From NCBI GenBank assembly GCA_003024785.1, contig PUQB01000101.1, forward strand, positions 273,501 through 337,500: a stretch of DNA of 64,000 bases, in the 5' to 3' direction. Both the position numbers and the translations under genes were made by a program. Each line of letters begins with the position of its first letter. Position 1 is the first letter of the stretch. Shown here piece after piece: positions 35,337 to 46,682 of this stretch. Source of the DNA: Selaginella tamariscina. Its lineage: Eukaryota > Streptophyta > Lycopodiopsida > Selaginellales > Selaginellaceae. The notes beneath the pieces are model-generated. The model saw only the letters and a program-made list of their open reading frames with translations. It searched no databases and had not been told where the DNA came from.

Positions 35337-35944
35337 ACAAAATGTTCTCCTGATTGCCTTAAGAGGCTGAAGATACATGTATGGATGTAATAAGAATATA
35401 ATAGTCAGTGTGTGCGTGTAGGATGGGATAATTAAGGGACGTGTATCACTTTAAACACATTACACGTATGTTGCATGTTTGTGTGTAAGTATGTGTATAT
35501 TAGAAGCGTATAAAATTTGAGCACTTAAGTGAACACGACACACACTACTTCGAGCTCTTAAAAGAACATTTCAAACATGTACATTACAAACTGTGTGTGT
35601 GTGGAGAGAGAGAGATCACCTTACATTACACATTACATGTGTTAACACGTGTAAAAATATTCAAGTTCTTAAGACGTGTATGTAGATGCGTTACATACAG
35701 AATGCATACACGATCAGGTTATGTCCTACACAGAGAACATGCGCGCGCACATGTGTGTGTGTGTGAGAGTGAGAGAGAGACTTTGAGCCTTTGAGCTCTT
35801 GCGGCCTCGATCGAGCAGATCACCAACTTGGACAACTATCCAGCGTTCTTGGTCATCTTTGCTCAAAACACCCGCAATTTGAAGAGTATCTTTGGTCTTT
35901 GCAAGGTCCCAATGTGTGTCACCTATTGCAATCAATCGATCCAC
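34690..35944 (-). pseudogene. SLP-type metallophosphatase, copy A
   Basis: Exons of a Shewanella-like (calcineurin-fold, PPP superfamily) phosphatase. Exon from 35,944: RLIAIGDTHWDLAKTKDTL, LSKDDQERW, VVQVGDLLDRG. Exon 35,273-35,190: IYFVERLKRQGGELHIMNGN then HEIMNISG, ending at a GTGAGT donor. Exon about 34,960-34,690: VALRPGGPISSRFLADHQNV, FTVGS, a TAG stop, VFAHGG, then YAKYGFERINTNVREW and CVAGRSSVV. The metal-binding motifs GDxH, GDxxDRG, GNHE and HGG are all present, but the normal GDxHGD has Trp in place of Gly. The single TAG lies between GS and VFAHGG where the family has Thr. The exon around 35,080-35,136 is unclear. Confidence 0.88.
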
Positions 35945-36446
35945 CTAATACACGTATATATATACATACGATATATACACGTGTAATACATGTATATAGT
36001 TGTGATATACTTGTACGTGTGTATTGTGTATATATGTATGTGACTAATGTATATTATTTCTGATTTTTATGTAATGTACATGTATTTATATATTCTTGTG
36101 TGTACCTATGTATCTCCATGTGTATATGTGAAAATATACATATACACATGTAGTGTACCGTATATAGAATGTACTTCATGCATATTCATCTTTATATTTG
36201 TTCTACATCTATATGTGAGTGCGTGTGCCATAATGCAAATAAATAATGTCCTGTATATGTTAATGAATTTACCACAAGAAATCTTGTTCTTATCGTGGGG
36301 ATTTTCTGGGACTCTTGGGATTTTGTGCACATAGAAAACACACACATATACACCAGATACATAAATATACACATCTGAGACATATATAAAAATGATACAA
36401 CATACATACATATGTGTGTGGATACGTATGCAACACAAATGTGTAT

Positions 36447-37500
36447 ACTTACAGTGCGTTTTCGGCCATGCCTTTTGTTCTCTTGCCCCATTTATTTAAG
36501 GTTTCCATAATGGACTCCATTGGACCTGCTGCAAGTGATCCGTAGCTAGTTAGGACTATATAGTAACAGCTATCCACACACGAACGAGAACACACACACA
36601 CACAGCATTTGGGACATCAACTTTATATGAAAACCATCAAGCTAGTCTTATATAAGAAACATATAAGGAGATATTTATAAGGGACACACACACACACACA
36701 GCATTTGGAACATCAACTTTATATGAAAACCATCAAGCTAGAATCTTATATATAAGAAACATATAAGTGGGACACACACACAGCATTTGGGACATCAACC
36801 ATCTTATATATAAGAAATCTATAAGGAGACACACACACACACACAGCAGTTGGGACATCAAATCTTATATATAAGAAACATACAAGTAGATAACTATAAG
36901 GGACACACACACAGGACATCAACTTTATATGAAAACCATCAAGCTAATATCTTTTCTATATAAGAAACATATAAGTAGATATCTATAAGGGACACACAAA
37001 CACAGAGCATTTGGGATATCAACTTTATATGAAAACCATCAAGCTAGTCTTATATATAAGAAACATATAAGTAGATATCTACAAGGGACATACACACACA
37101 ACATTTGGGAAATCAACTTTATATGAAAACCATCAAGCTGGTATCTTTATATATAAGAAACATATAAGTAGATATATAAGTGAGGACTATATACTTACTC
37201 CACACATGCACATACAGTAGCTAGATTACACACTTACTCTTGCCAGGCGATGCAGAGGGAGGAACTGACGAGGTTTGCACATATGGGCTCCCAGATTGAG
37301 TCGGTGGGTAGACAGACTGCAAGGAATAAACAGCTCTAGCGACTCCGGGCTTATTGTATCCCTTACTCTCTTTCAGATCGGGCCGCTGCTGCATTGCTGC
37401 CTCCCATCGTGGAAGTCCCAAACTGTCCTCCCACAACAAAATCTACTAATGTATCGACAAATTCAGAAACCGCATTAGGGACTTTGCTATAGAAAGACGG
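36447..37500 (-). pseudogene. GEM-like GRAM-domain protein, 5' exons, copy A
   Basis: Exon 1 (about 37,500-37,238) reads SFYSKVPNAVSEFVDTLVDF, VVGGQFGTSTMGG, then after a frame change DLKESKGYNKPGVARAVYSL and QSGSPYVQTSSVPPS, up to a GTAAGT donor. Exon 2 (about 36,530-36,453) reads GPMESIMETLNKWGKRTKGM and AEN, and a 10-base loss removes the VWNH codons kept in copy B. LNxWGKxTxxMAxNVWxH is the conserved entry to the GRAM domain of GEM-like (ABA-responsive) proteins. The GRAM domain itself is absent. Identity rests mainly on exon 2. Confidence 0.55.
36585..37175. repeat. About 95-bp tandem array in the GEM-like intron, copy A
   Basis: About seven units, each with a (CA)n core, agcatttgggacatcaactt, tatgaaaaccatcaagct and taagaaacatataagtagat. 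Units vary by internal deletions and CA-run length. The same array at 54,025-54,600 has different unit lengths, so it has changed since the block duplicated. Confidence 0.88.
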
Positions 37501-37504
37501 AGTC

Positions 37505-37995
37505 CACCCCTTTGTATTAGAATAATCAGAGTAGTTAAAAGTATATATATATATATATTATATATATACAACATTATGCAATATTATTAAACCATGTAAA
37601 TAAGTTTTTGAGCAACTGAACATGTACTCTTTGTATTAGAATAATCAAAGTAGTTAGAAAAGTAGTTAAAGGTATATATAATATATACAACACTATGCAA
37701 CTGAACATATACTCTTTGTATTAGAATAATCAGAGTAGTTATAAGAGTAGTTAAAGGTATATATATGTAGTATAAGTGTGGTGTATATATAACACTATGT
37801 AAATAAGCTTTTGAACAACTACTCTTTGTTTTAAAATAATCAGAGTAATTAGAAGGGTGTTTATATATATATATATATATACACACAACACTATGCAACA
37901 ATATTAAACCATGTAAATAAGCTTTTGAGCAACTAAACATGTACTCTTAATCAGAGTAGTTAGAAGGGTATATATATGTAGTATAAGTGATATAT
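37505..37995. repeat. About 110-bp tandem array, copy A
   Basis: About five units containing actctttgtattagaataat, cagagtagtt, a (TA)n core and aaataagcttttgagcaac. It is immediately upstream of the GEM-like exon (minus strand). Its counterpart is at 54,955-55,365. Confidence 0.85.
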
Positions 37996-38254
37996 ATATA
38001 AAGAATGTTCTTTATTTTAGGGTAATATTTTTATGTTGAATTTGTTATTGTACTATAAGTTTAAATAAGCAAAGGTTCTAAATGAAAACATACAAAGTGT
38101 CAAACTAAAAATATATTGATAATATGTGTTTGATGGCTCTATAAGATCTAGAGAACTTAGGTTTGTAAGTTTATAGAGTAGAGATGAACATCTTAATTAT
38201 AGTTTTGATATTTATAAGTGCTAGTACATGTGTTTCCCTTCATTCTTTAAAAGT

Positions 38255-38660
38255 TGAATATGATACTTGCAAGTCACATTTTACTTAGAAGAACTTTCCA
38301 AGCAATACGTGTTATAACTGACACAGGTTCTGATTTAATACGATGTATTGTGATAATGTTTAAAAACCAAGTTTCAATATTAATCATGCTAGTATCGAAA
38401 GAGGCATATGCAAGCCTGATACTAGTCTAGGTACATAATATTACATTATATACATAACACATGCAATTGCACATATGCAGTGTTTACATATTATGTAATA
38501 TATGCATAACGATATAAGATATGTAATGTGATTTTTTATCCACTTAGGTACAAATACACCTTGTAACAGTACAATTGACATTGCTTACATAGACAGGCTG
38601 CGTCTCAAAGGTGAATTACATAAGGACTATTTCAGGTTTTCCCCAACTTCACCTCATGTA
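38255..38660 (+). pseudogene. A1 aspartic protease fragment, copy A
   Basis: The frame reads KAIRVITDTGSDLI (about 38,305-38,335), the catalytic D-T-G-S of pepsin-like proteases, preceded by a FYL remnant of the FYLGxPP strand. After an intron-like stretch, GTNTPCNSTIDIAYID and LKGELHKDYFRF match the plant family pattern C..YGDGSxTxGxLxxDxFxF. Frameshifts separate the pieces. Copy A extends further 3' (to about 38,660) than copy B, which is cut at the block junction. Intact plant members are secreted or vacuolar proteases; the second catalytic Asp is missing. Confidence 0.72.
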
Positions 38661-38884
38661 TAAGTAGTGTTTGTATGTTCAACAAAAGAAGTATAGGACG
38701 GATGTGGGTAGGCGAAGCCCTTCCTGGCTTTTTTTCTATAGTAACTGTTTTTTATTCTTGTGTTGTAAATAATACCACAGTTAACCACTTTTACTTACAT
38801 AGTATATGTGCGTAAGCCCTGGTAACCTTCTTACGCATATAAGTGTACATGCAATGTATGTGTATAAATGTATATGTATCCTTA

Positions 38885-39119
38885 TTATATAAGTTTATTC
38901 TCTGTGTCCGTGTGTCGTGCCCAATAGCCACCGTAAATCTTAAACTCGCGCCCTACACCACCCGCTTCCGTGTTACTCCTACTGTACACGTAATCAACAA
39001 CTTTCGTAAGAGGACCACCGTCTTTACTATCCCTAGATTCTAGTATATTTCCCCTTTTCCTTTTCTTAGAAACTACCGTCACCTTTTCCTCCTGCTTTTG
39101 TTCCTCTTCCGTTTTGTTA

Positions 39120-39120
<1 letters not shown>
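38885..39120 (-). other. Unidentified lysine/glutamate-rich ORF
   Basis: The minus-strand frame reads KTEEEQKQEEKVTVVSKKRK, with a nuclear-signal-like SKKRKRG, then GGPLTKVVDYVYS and GREFKIYGGYW. It follows a (TG)n array (39,123-39,159). It is GC-richer than its flanks and may be an exon of a nuclear protein; no family is recognised. Confidence 0.3.
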
Positions 39121-39161
<41 letters not shown>

Positions 39162-40203
39162 TGCTTGTGCGTGCACATATTTAAGTATCTGTATATATGT
39201 ATGCACTTACATACAATATATAAAGATATTACACATATATATGATATGTTATGTATGACAGCAGTGTATATGTATATACGCATACATGCATGCATATACA
39301 AACATGTTTCCGTGTATGGTAACTTATACAATCCCAAATTATTATATAAATTTATTTGCATATCCCTTATCGATTTTCACTATATATAATATGTAAGATA
39401 TACGGATGTCGGTACTAAGGGTAATTACAGGGACAGGAAAGGGCAACAAGCTAAAGAAGGGCACTGGAAAAACGATATTAATCAAATACAAACCGTAAAA
39501 GGGGAACGGAAAACCAAGACTAAGCCCAGGCACAAGACTGCCCATTGTTTAAGGACGTGAATGGTAAGCTTCCCATATATGTGTATGTGTGTGTAGAAAT
39601 GTATGTGAAAACTGTTATATTAATTTGTGTATGCAAATTCCTAGTATAGATGTGTATGAAGTTTATACGTGCGACATATACTGGCAAGATGTAACATGTT
39701 ATATACATACTAATCCGTTATATATTTTTATTGAAGTATATCAAATATATTTATATTTATACCTGTATACACGTATACACAACACACACAACTCGTCCAT
39801 CGTATATGTATAATTCACATATACGATGGACAATTCACCTGAACCACTTAAGTGTACCTACAGTCAGGATTACCATAATGTTATGCCATTTGGTTCAAGT
39901 GGCATTTCGGATTTGTGATATACCAAACACACGATTAAGTTATGCTAATGATGATTGTTAAACAGTTTAGGGAAGCCTAGGTTGCACCTAGGACTGTGCC
40001 GCTGGACGAAGGGATAAGTAGAGTTATTAGCAGTATTATTCAAACCAAATTCCCGAAAAAAAACCAATTGTGGTGGAACGAACCATGTGAGACAGCATAC
40101 ATACGTACATAAACATCTTAAACTGTTCAAGAATTGAGTCAGACGTACCCTTTGTTAATATGTATATGTATAAATATGTGTGTCTGTGTGTGTAAAAACA
40201 TAC
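39121..40203. other. Spacer with one GC-richer stretch
   Basis: The part 39,409-39,560 is coding-like in composition (plus-strand AG before ggacaggaaagggcaac, GTAAGC after gtgaatg) but unrecognised. The part 39,800-39,835 contains an inverted repeat (catcgtatatgtataattcac / tatacgatgga). The part 39,935-39,979 matches 32,620-32,664. Confidence 0.45.
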
Positions 40204-41467
40204 CTGCATGGCAAGATACTCACAATCTTTTTGCTGCAGCTGAAAACAACAACCAGATCATATTGCTTGAGCATGATCATCTTCTATATGCCACTCTGTC
40301 GCCTTTCTCTTCCTGTTTTCGTCTCTGGAATTTGCCATCCTTTTTACTGCTGGGCTCAGTCATCTTTCACGGCATTAATTGCCATTGAGAAGCTGTCTTC
40401 TCGGAATGTACCATGCTCGTCTACCACCAAGTATAGACCATCACCCCACCAGAAATATAAAATGCTGAAGAGGTGTTAACCTGAAAACCGTGTACGCAAG
40501 GCTGCTGATGGACCTGCATAAAACCAGGTCATACAAAAGTCACACACATATCGTGTATATGCATATTGTTATAAATACTTCTATTGAAAACTAGCCATAA
40601 CAAAATTACGTATATCAAGCTACATGAAAACCGATAAGAACACAAAACGAGCATATTTGGGTACCATGACAATGCTTTCCTACCACACGACTCTTCCTTC
40701 ACGTTCTCTCATGTAATGCACACCTCGTCAAATATAATCTGGGCAACCTCACGCAGAATCTCATGAGAGACCGTGAATATTTATAACATATATTACAGCA
40801 CTTTGGATATTTCATTAATATAGTATAAAAGTTAATAACAAAAAGCGCTTGCATCAATGTGTGACGACATCATAGTGCTCCTTTAAGCACATCTGATCTT
40901 CCTATCATATTCAATTGAAGATCATCATTTGCAAAGTATAGCATTAACATATACACTTTTAGCCACTATAACACTAATTTATAATTTATAATTATAATCA
41001 TAAATTACAGTGGAAATTTATTCAATATGTTGACGTATTTTTTAAAATATTAGTGATGGCATAGTTTATTATGTTTATTAACATTGAAACTTACCAGGCA
41101 AGACCCATTGGGTGAAATTGTTACATCACCCCTACATCAAAGAACTCTTCTCTCAACTTCTGATAGTGTGTAGAACCTCTGATTGTCCCGTATTCTGCAA
41201 CTACAGTTTTCCCTGCAGATGCAGGCGCCGAAACCTGTATCAAACAGCAGCATTTTTACAGAAATATGAATATTAAATGACACTCAAACACAAGATTTCA
41301 CGCTTACCATGACAGATTCCAATGCGGCAATGCTCGCGGGAACGGATCGAGAGTGAACGGATACTCCTTCCGACTTCGCAGGACGCTTGGGCACCTGATT
41401 GATTTCGTTCTCGGCACTACGGCAAGGGCCCCTGAACCGGCCTCTTGCTCATAGTCGCAGCCGCCAT
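40204..41467 (-). pseudogene. MTR4/HEN2-type RNA helicase, 5' exons
   Basis: Four exons in order on the minus strand. Exon 1 (41,467-41,308) starts MAAATMSKRPVQGPLP, frameshifts, then reads NEINQVPKRPAKSEG and VPASIAALESVM to a GTAAGC donor. Exon 2 (41,234-41,095): VSAPASAGKTVVAEYG (Walker A, motif I), KLREEFFDVG, then after a small deletion DVTISPNGSCL. Exon 3 (about 40,775-40,626): EILREVAQIIFDEV, a frame change, HYMREREGRVVW, a stop, ESIVMVPKYARFVF, so the DEVH box is split by one base. Exon 4 (40,480-40,204): LTPLQHFIFLVG, GLYLVVDEHGTFREDSFSMA, DLVVVFSCSKK, YLAMQ. Sequence between exons 2 and 3 is shortened. The intact protein is the exosome-associated 3'-5' RNA helicase. A C-terminal exon of the same type is at 9.1-9.4 kb. 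Confidence 0.87.
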
Positions 41468-41817
41468 AGCTGCGGAGAACCCTAATTCTGTAGGGAATAT
41501 GCTAGAATCTTAGTTTTATATTAATATCACTTTTTGTCTTAATGTTATATTAAATCTAACTACCCTTTGTAATTAATTGCTCATAATCTGAAGGTTTAGC
41601 ACGTTCTTATTTGTGCAAACAGTTTACTAATGTTACCAGTTTAATCCCTTTAACATTTTAATTTTTTAAAATTTTAATTACTATATAATCATTCTTTATA
41701 GATATAATGGTTTGTTTTTTTATTACTTACAATCAAAATTACTATGTTCTATTAAATACTATGATATTACTTTTATACACTTGTATATGCTTACATAATT
41801 ATATTTTTTTAATTTAA

Positions 41818-42320
41818 TTATAAAAAAATTGATTTATACCCTTAAAATTTATCATATTTACATATATATCCCTAAAAGTTTTATATTTACATCACTGAAA
41901 CTTGAATTTAAAACTTCATAAATTTTAAAATTAAAAATTAAAAAATATTTTTAAAAAATCAATAAAAATTTATAATTAATTTATATTTTAATATATTTAA
42001 GTCCAAAATACAACCTATTAAACATATATATCACTATAATATAATTATTTTACAAAATATTCCATTTTTTACTATGATAATTTTTAATATTTAACACTTA
42101 ATAAACTTCAATTATTTCATTTGTAATATATTATGAATTGAAAATATATTTTTAATTAATATTGTTATTTTAAAAGTTAAAATATTACAATTAAAGTGTT
42201 TTAAGGATATAAATGTAAATTTATAATTTTTAAAGAGGTATATATATAATATAAAACTTATAAAGGTATATATGTAAATATGATAAATTTCAGGATATAA
42301 ATGTAATTTTCCCTTAATTT
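41818..42320. mobile_element. AT-rich foldback MITE
   Basis: The left end (tttatcatatttacatatat, atccctaaaagtttta) and the right end (tatatgtaaatatgataaat, ataaaacttataaagg) are inverted copies. The centre is near 42,065, so the element is about 500 bp. No coding capacity and no clear target duplication could be assigned. The next bases, taaggtacagtaagactagc, equal the outer edge of the GDSL alternative arm. Confidence 0.6.
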
Positions 42321-43640
42321 TAAGGTACAGTAAGACTAGCCCTCGCAAATGGTATTTATTTACTTTCTATTTAACTACAGCATGATAGTTTCCATGGCAT
42401 ATGTAAGTAAAAAGTATATTATCTGTTTGTTTATATATGCATCTCTATACAGTCGTATAGACATCTTGTGTATACACATACTAATTATATGTTATGCAGG
42501 CTTCTTAGAAATTAAACTTATTTTAAATCATTAAAATAGTTAATAAATGAGTTTAATAATAAGTGTAATGGTGACTCAAAACATACATATAGAGATATAT
42601 ATACTTCTATATATGTATATCTCCTTTGTAAATAGATAATATGGTGTGCATATCTGTATAGTCTATACTCTGTTACTATGAGTTTCAAATGTATACAAGA
42701 TATGTACTTATATGTCTGTCATGAATTGTACTAGTCTGTATACACATTTGTATACTTACATAAACACGCACCTAGACACATACACATGTACACGCATATA
42801 AAAGGTACTTGTTTACATCTTAATTAACATGGTAGGCCCTGGTTTAGCACAGCAAGTGTTAACCATAGGGAGCTGAGCACTAGAAGGTAGTCATAGGAAT
42901 GAGGACTAGAAGGTAGTCATTTGCGACGCGTTCTTGTGTCATATAATCAAATCTACTACAACTCACTAACTCTTAGCAAACTGTGTTGCAATTTCCAACA
43001 ACAAACTATTTTGTTGCACGACCCTAGTACCTTGTTTTAGATGTCAATTCTTGAATAGTGAAGCTGAGGAACAAATTTAAGACCGTAGCAGATGGTTAAG
43101 TCCTCGGCGACCGTAGTGGCAAGCTTTATATCTTTTCCACATCTGTAGAGCAAAATGTCCACGACTCAACTCTATGTACAATGTACGCCTTTCTCGCCAT
43201 GGTTTGGCTTTCCTGTACATTTATACGTCTGATTCAGTCACACACATGCAACCATGTTGTGGATAGACGTGCGTATTTACGATTCATGTATATGTATGTA
43301 TATGCATATTGTACCAGTCCCTGAAGAATACTCCTGAAATACGTCTTTAGTTTGTGCGGTTCAAATACTTTTAAGAATATTCTTTAAAACAAAGCATGGT
43401 AATTTATGCGCGGGAAATTTATGCTGAAATCAATTTGATAATTCGACATGCGTACAATACTGACACTTTATATACAATGATTTTTGATGGGACCCACTTG
43501 CTTATGTAATCTTATATTTTATATTCAGAAGTGTTATCTAATTGTGATAGAATATGTATTTGATTTGAAAAGTTTATGTTTTGTTCCAACTAAACTAGTG
43601 CAACTACTAAAATGTAAAATAAGTAAAAAAATACAGCTTA
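42321..43640. other. AT-rich spacer with nested repeat pieces
   Basis: No gene is seen. The part 43,023-43,340 matches pieces of 26.2-27.2 kb (accttgttttagatgtcaat, direct; tacgtctgattcagtcac, inverted). Confidence 0.6.
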
Positions 43641-44081
43641 GGGCTGGGTCGCACTGACCCTTAAAACCCTTAACTTATGTATTTTAAGGGTTTTGCAAGG
43701 TCGCACTGACCCTTAAAACCCTTAGTGCACCCTTAAGAATACATAAAATTAAGGGTACTTAAGGGTTTTTGTGTCACACCTACCACTAAAATTTTGTTCA
43801 CTTATGACGTCATTACATAAAAAATGCACTTTTTTCGTTAAGGGTATGAAAATAGGTTCTTTAAGCACCCTTAAGAAAAAACATCATTTATTGCTGGTGG
43901 GACAGTATCACTGTTAAGATGAATATTTTATATGTTTTAAGTGTTTTAATGCGACACTGAAACCCTTAAAAATTTTAATTATCATTACATTTTAAGGGTG
44001 AATACGATAGTAATACTACATAAAAATTTATGTAGTAACCCTTAACGGTTAAGGGTTTTAATGGTCAGTTCAACTCAGCCC
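43641..44081. mobile_element. Tourist-like MITE
   Basis: A 441-bp element with inverted termini: GGGCTGGGTCGCACTGACCC at 43,641 and, as reverse complement of the right end, GGGCTGAGTTGAACTGACCA. Both are followed by TTAAAACCCTTAAC. A TTA trinucleotide flanks both ends (43,638-43,640 and 44,082-44,084). TTA duplications and GGG-starting ends are typical of Harbinger-mobilised Tourist MITEs. The interior is built from repeated AAGGGT/ACCCTT motifs that can fold back extensively. Its ends differ from those of the Harbinger element at 29.4 kb beyond the initial GGGCTG. Confidence 0.85.
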
Positions 44082-44699
44082 TTATTTTGATAAATTTTCT
44101 CCCTGAAGAATTTAACTTATGAAGGTGTTGTACTAGAAATATTGCATTTTAATCTCGAACTCAGGATCTGTTTGCATTTAAATCTGACAAAAGTGAAAAT
44201 CTATTATCAACGACTTTATTAAGGCCAGTTGGCATAATTAATCGCGCAGTTTATGCTTCACTACATTAGAACCTTGTTCTTATGAAGTGTGTTCTTCGCT
44301 TGAACAGGTAGCGCATTGGATAGGGTTTCGAGCGGCAAGACGCGATGCATCATGGAGAGTTTAGTAAGGAGCGGAATCTTTGTTTGAATCAATGTTACTG
44401 CTTGATCTCCCTCTGTTTCAGATTTTCGGTTTTCATTCAGTCCAAAGCATGTCTTTGCCGTATAGTTGATCAAAAGATAATTTGTTTTATCTCTGAATGA
44501 AATGCAGATGTTTTATTGCTTTTTTGCTTGTATTTCACGACATTAGAGCTTTGTTCTTATGGCGTGTTCTTGAACAGGTAGCGCGGATTGGATAGGGTTT
44601 CGAGCGGCAAGAAGCACCAAGGGTTATGGCGCCATCACAAATAGGTTAGTAAGGATGGGTTTCTTGCGTGAATCAATGTTAACTCCATCCGTTTGATGC

Positions 44700-46390
44700 A
44701 TCTATGGATTGATGTTCTTGTATTCTTGCAGAAAAAAGATCTTTTTCATCTTTCTTATGGATTCTCAAAGCATGTTTTTACTTCTCATCCTTCGTTTTTG
44801 CCTGAAATTCAGATGTTCTGTTGCTGACGCACCTTTTCTGGTCCTCTTCCGAATTGTTGTAGCAACAGCCGTCGGAAGAAACACCTGTATTCTTCATATA
44901 CGGTGACGAATCACCTGTAAATGTTGAGAATAATAGCTGTTTCCGGAGGGTTCTTCCCGAGCCGATCTACTGTCATACGGCGGGAGATTAATCAAGGGAC
45001 GGCTAAGCCTCAATTGTCTGGGTAAGTGTCTCTTTACCATCCCTGTTGTTATTACTTTGTTTGTTTATGTAGTTGTTCAACTCGGACTCCCCTTTCCGCC
45101 TCCATATCTTAGTGGCGCCAGCATGGTTAAAGGAGTCAATTTTGCATCCATGAAAGCCGGCATTTTCAGTGAAATCGGTTACGACTTGCAATATTTTTGG
45201 TGATCAAACTATGTTACATATATTATAGACAGTATACACTTATGCATATATACACACGATATATGTGTGGGGGCTTTGCAGGGTCAGAATATTTTTTTTA
45301 CCGAACAGATTTGGCAGATGTCAGAACTGAAGCAGTAATTTGTGCACAATCAGGGTCGCGACGTAGCAGAGAGCCTTATGTCCAAATCAGTACACTACAT
45401 TTCAATAGGTACTTTGCGCAGAAGAAGAACTACACCCGTTAGAATTCACGGATTTCACTCTAGCATTACAGTTGAAGGTGACACACACACATACAACATA
45501 TGCATATTGCAAATCACTCGTGTATATATGCATATGCAAATACGTATTTATTCACATAATTCGAATGTGTTATGTGCTTGGGAAATTATCTTTTGGTTTT
45601 ATGAATTAGCAAATTGTTCTTTAGTTTTTTTAAAATTAGTAAATTGGCCTTTAGCTTAATAATACATACACATGCACCCACACACACATGCAATACATTG
45701 TTTAAAGTTAAAATATATAACACAATGATAAATATATTGTTTAATGCTAAATTATATACTCAAGGTTAATTTGTTAATTTTAAAAAATTAGAAGATAATT
45801 TGTTAATTTCATAAACTTAGAGAACTGATTTGATAATTTTTCATATGTGCTTTTTAATACTATTGTGTAAATTATGTACGGATTAACTTGCATTGTCACA
45901 TATACATATATAAATTTTTACTTATATATCCGTGTGTGTATATTGAAACGTTGTGTAATACACTTTTTAGGAGCCGTTAATAGGCACGTTCTTTTATGAA
46001 TACCTATGTACATTGTGAGACATACATATAATAGTTCAATACATGGTTATGTGTGCATTTTATTTATTTTATTTATTTTTTTAATTTTTTTTCTGTTCAA
46101 AAACTTGTTTTCTTATGTATTTAGGAGCTTATTTTTTTTATGTATTTAGGAATTGTATTGACTAGGCGTCCATAAGATGGTAATCAAGTTAGTTCTTTAA
46201 GATAGGACTTAGTTTTAAATTATGTTTTTTTAAAAGGTAGTTTGACATACAAGTGTATATAGGAGTTTAATGTTGTAATTAAAGAGTATAATAGTGTATT
46301 AAGAATGAAGATTACATAGCTCAAGCTTGATTATTAAATTAATATTATGATATTTATAGTAATTTTTAAATAACAATCGTTTTAAATATG
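44700..46390 (+). pseudogene. GDSL esterase/lipase copy 5
   Basis: Exon 1 ends at 45,021 before GTAAGT. It keeps SPVNVENNS but has GDE where the catalytic GDS belongs, and a deletion of about 35 bases removes most of the GGDFDTHWPTRR segment. The intron 1 acceptor TTCAG has become TTCAA. Exon 2 (to 45,199) has an MVKGVNF-like stretch. Exon 3 (45,282-45,477) reads NIFFTEQIWQMSELKQ, a stop, then DVAESLMSKSVHYISIG, the best-preserved version of the SVHYISIG block. Exon 4 (from 46,150) is heavily decayed. Confidence 0.78.
45580..45842. mobile_element. Mutator-type MITE in GDSL copy 5 intron 3
   Basis: The intron 3 MITE again, with tatgtgctt on the left and atatgtgctt on the right. It is slightly shortened internally. 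Confidence 0.7.
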
Positions 46391-46645
46391 TGTGCATATG
46401 TATAAATGTGTAAGTTATTGTATGTGTATCTCTCTTGTAAATATTTTAAATTTTTTTTATTGTAAAGTATGTAATTCTTGCTTAATAAACAAGACTGTTC
46501 TTTTTTCCTTCACCGTCTTATGAATTTACACATTTTCTTATTGTTTTTTAAAATATATTTATATGTTTTATATGTATGCATACATGTTGTGCGTTTATAT
46601 ACATATATGTATATATATATATATTTGATATTATATAAACACATG

Positions 46646-46682
<37 letters not shown>

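Larger units (their letters stand above)
34650..38596 (+). repeat. Duplication block D, copy A
   Basis: A 3.9-kb block found again in direct orientation at 52,010-55,937. Each copy carries the phosphatase exons (-), GRAM-protein exons (-), two tandem-repeat arrays and aspartic protease exons (+). Homology begins in a TA run (about 34,650 / 52,010) and ends inside an aspartic protease exon (38,596 / 55,937). Confidence 0.85.

Noticed and set aside
34650-38596. Helitron assignment for the gene-capturing block
   Set aside because: No convincing 5' TC / 3' hairpin-CTRR ends and no Rep/helicase gene are visible. The captured exons lie on both strands.
38885-39361. 158-codon minus open frame as a whole gene
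   Set aside because: The first third is a (CA)n artefact. Only the part from about 39,120 down to 38,885 looks exon-like, so only that part was listed.
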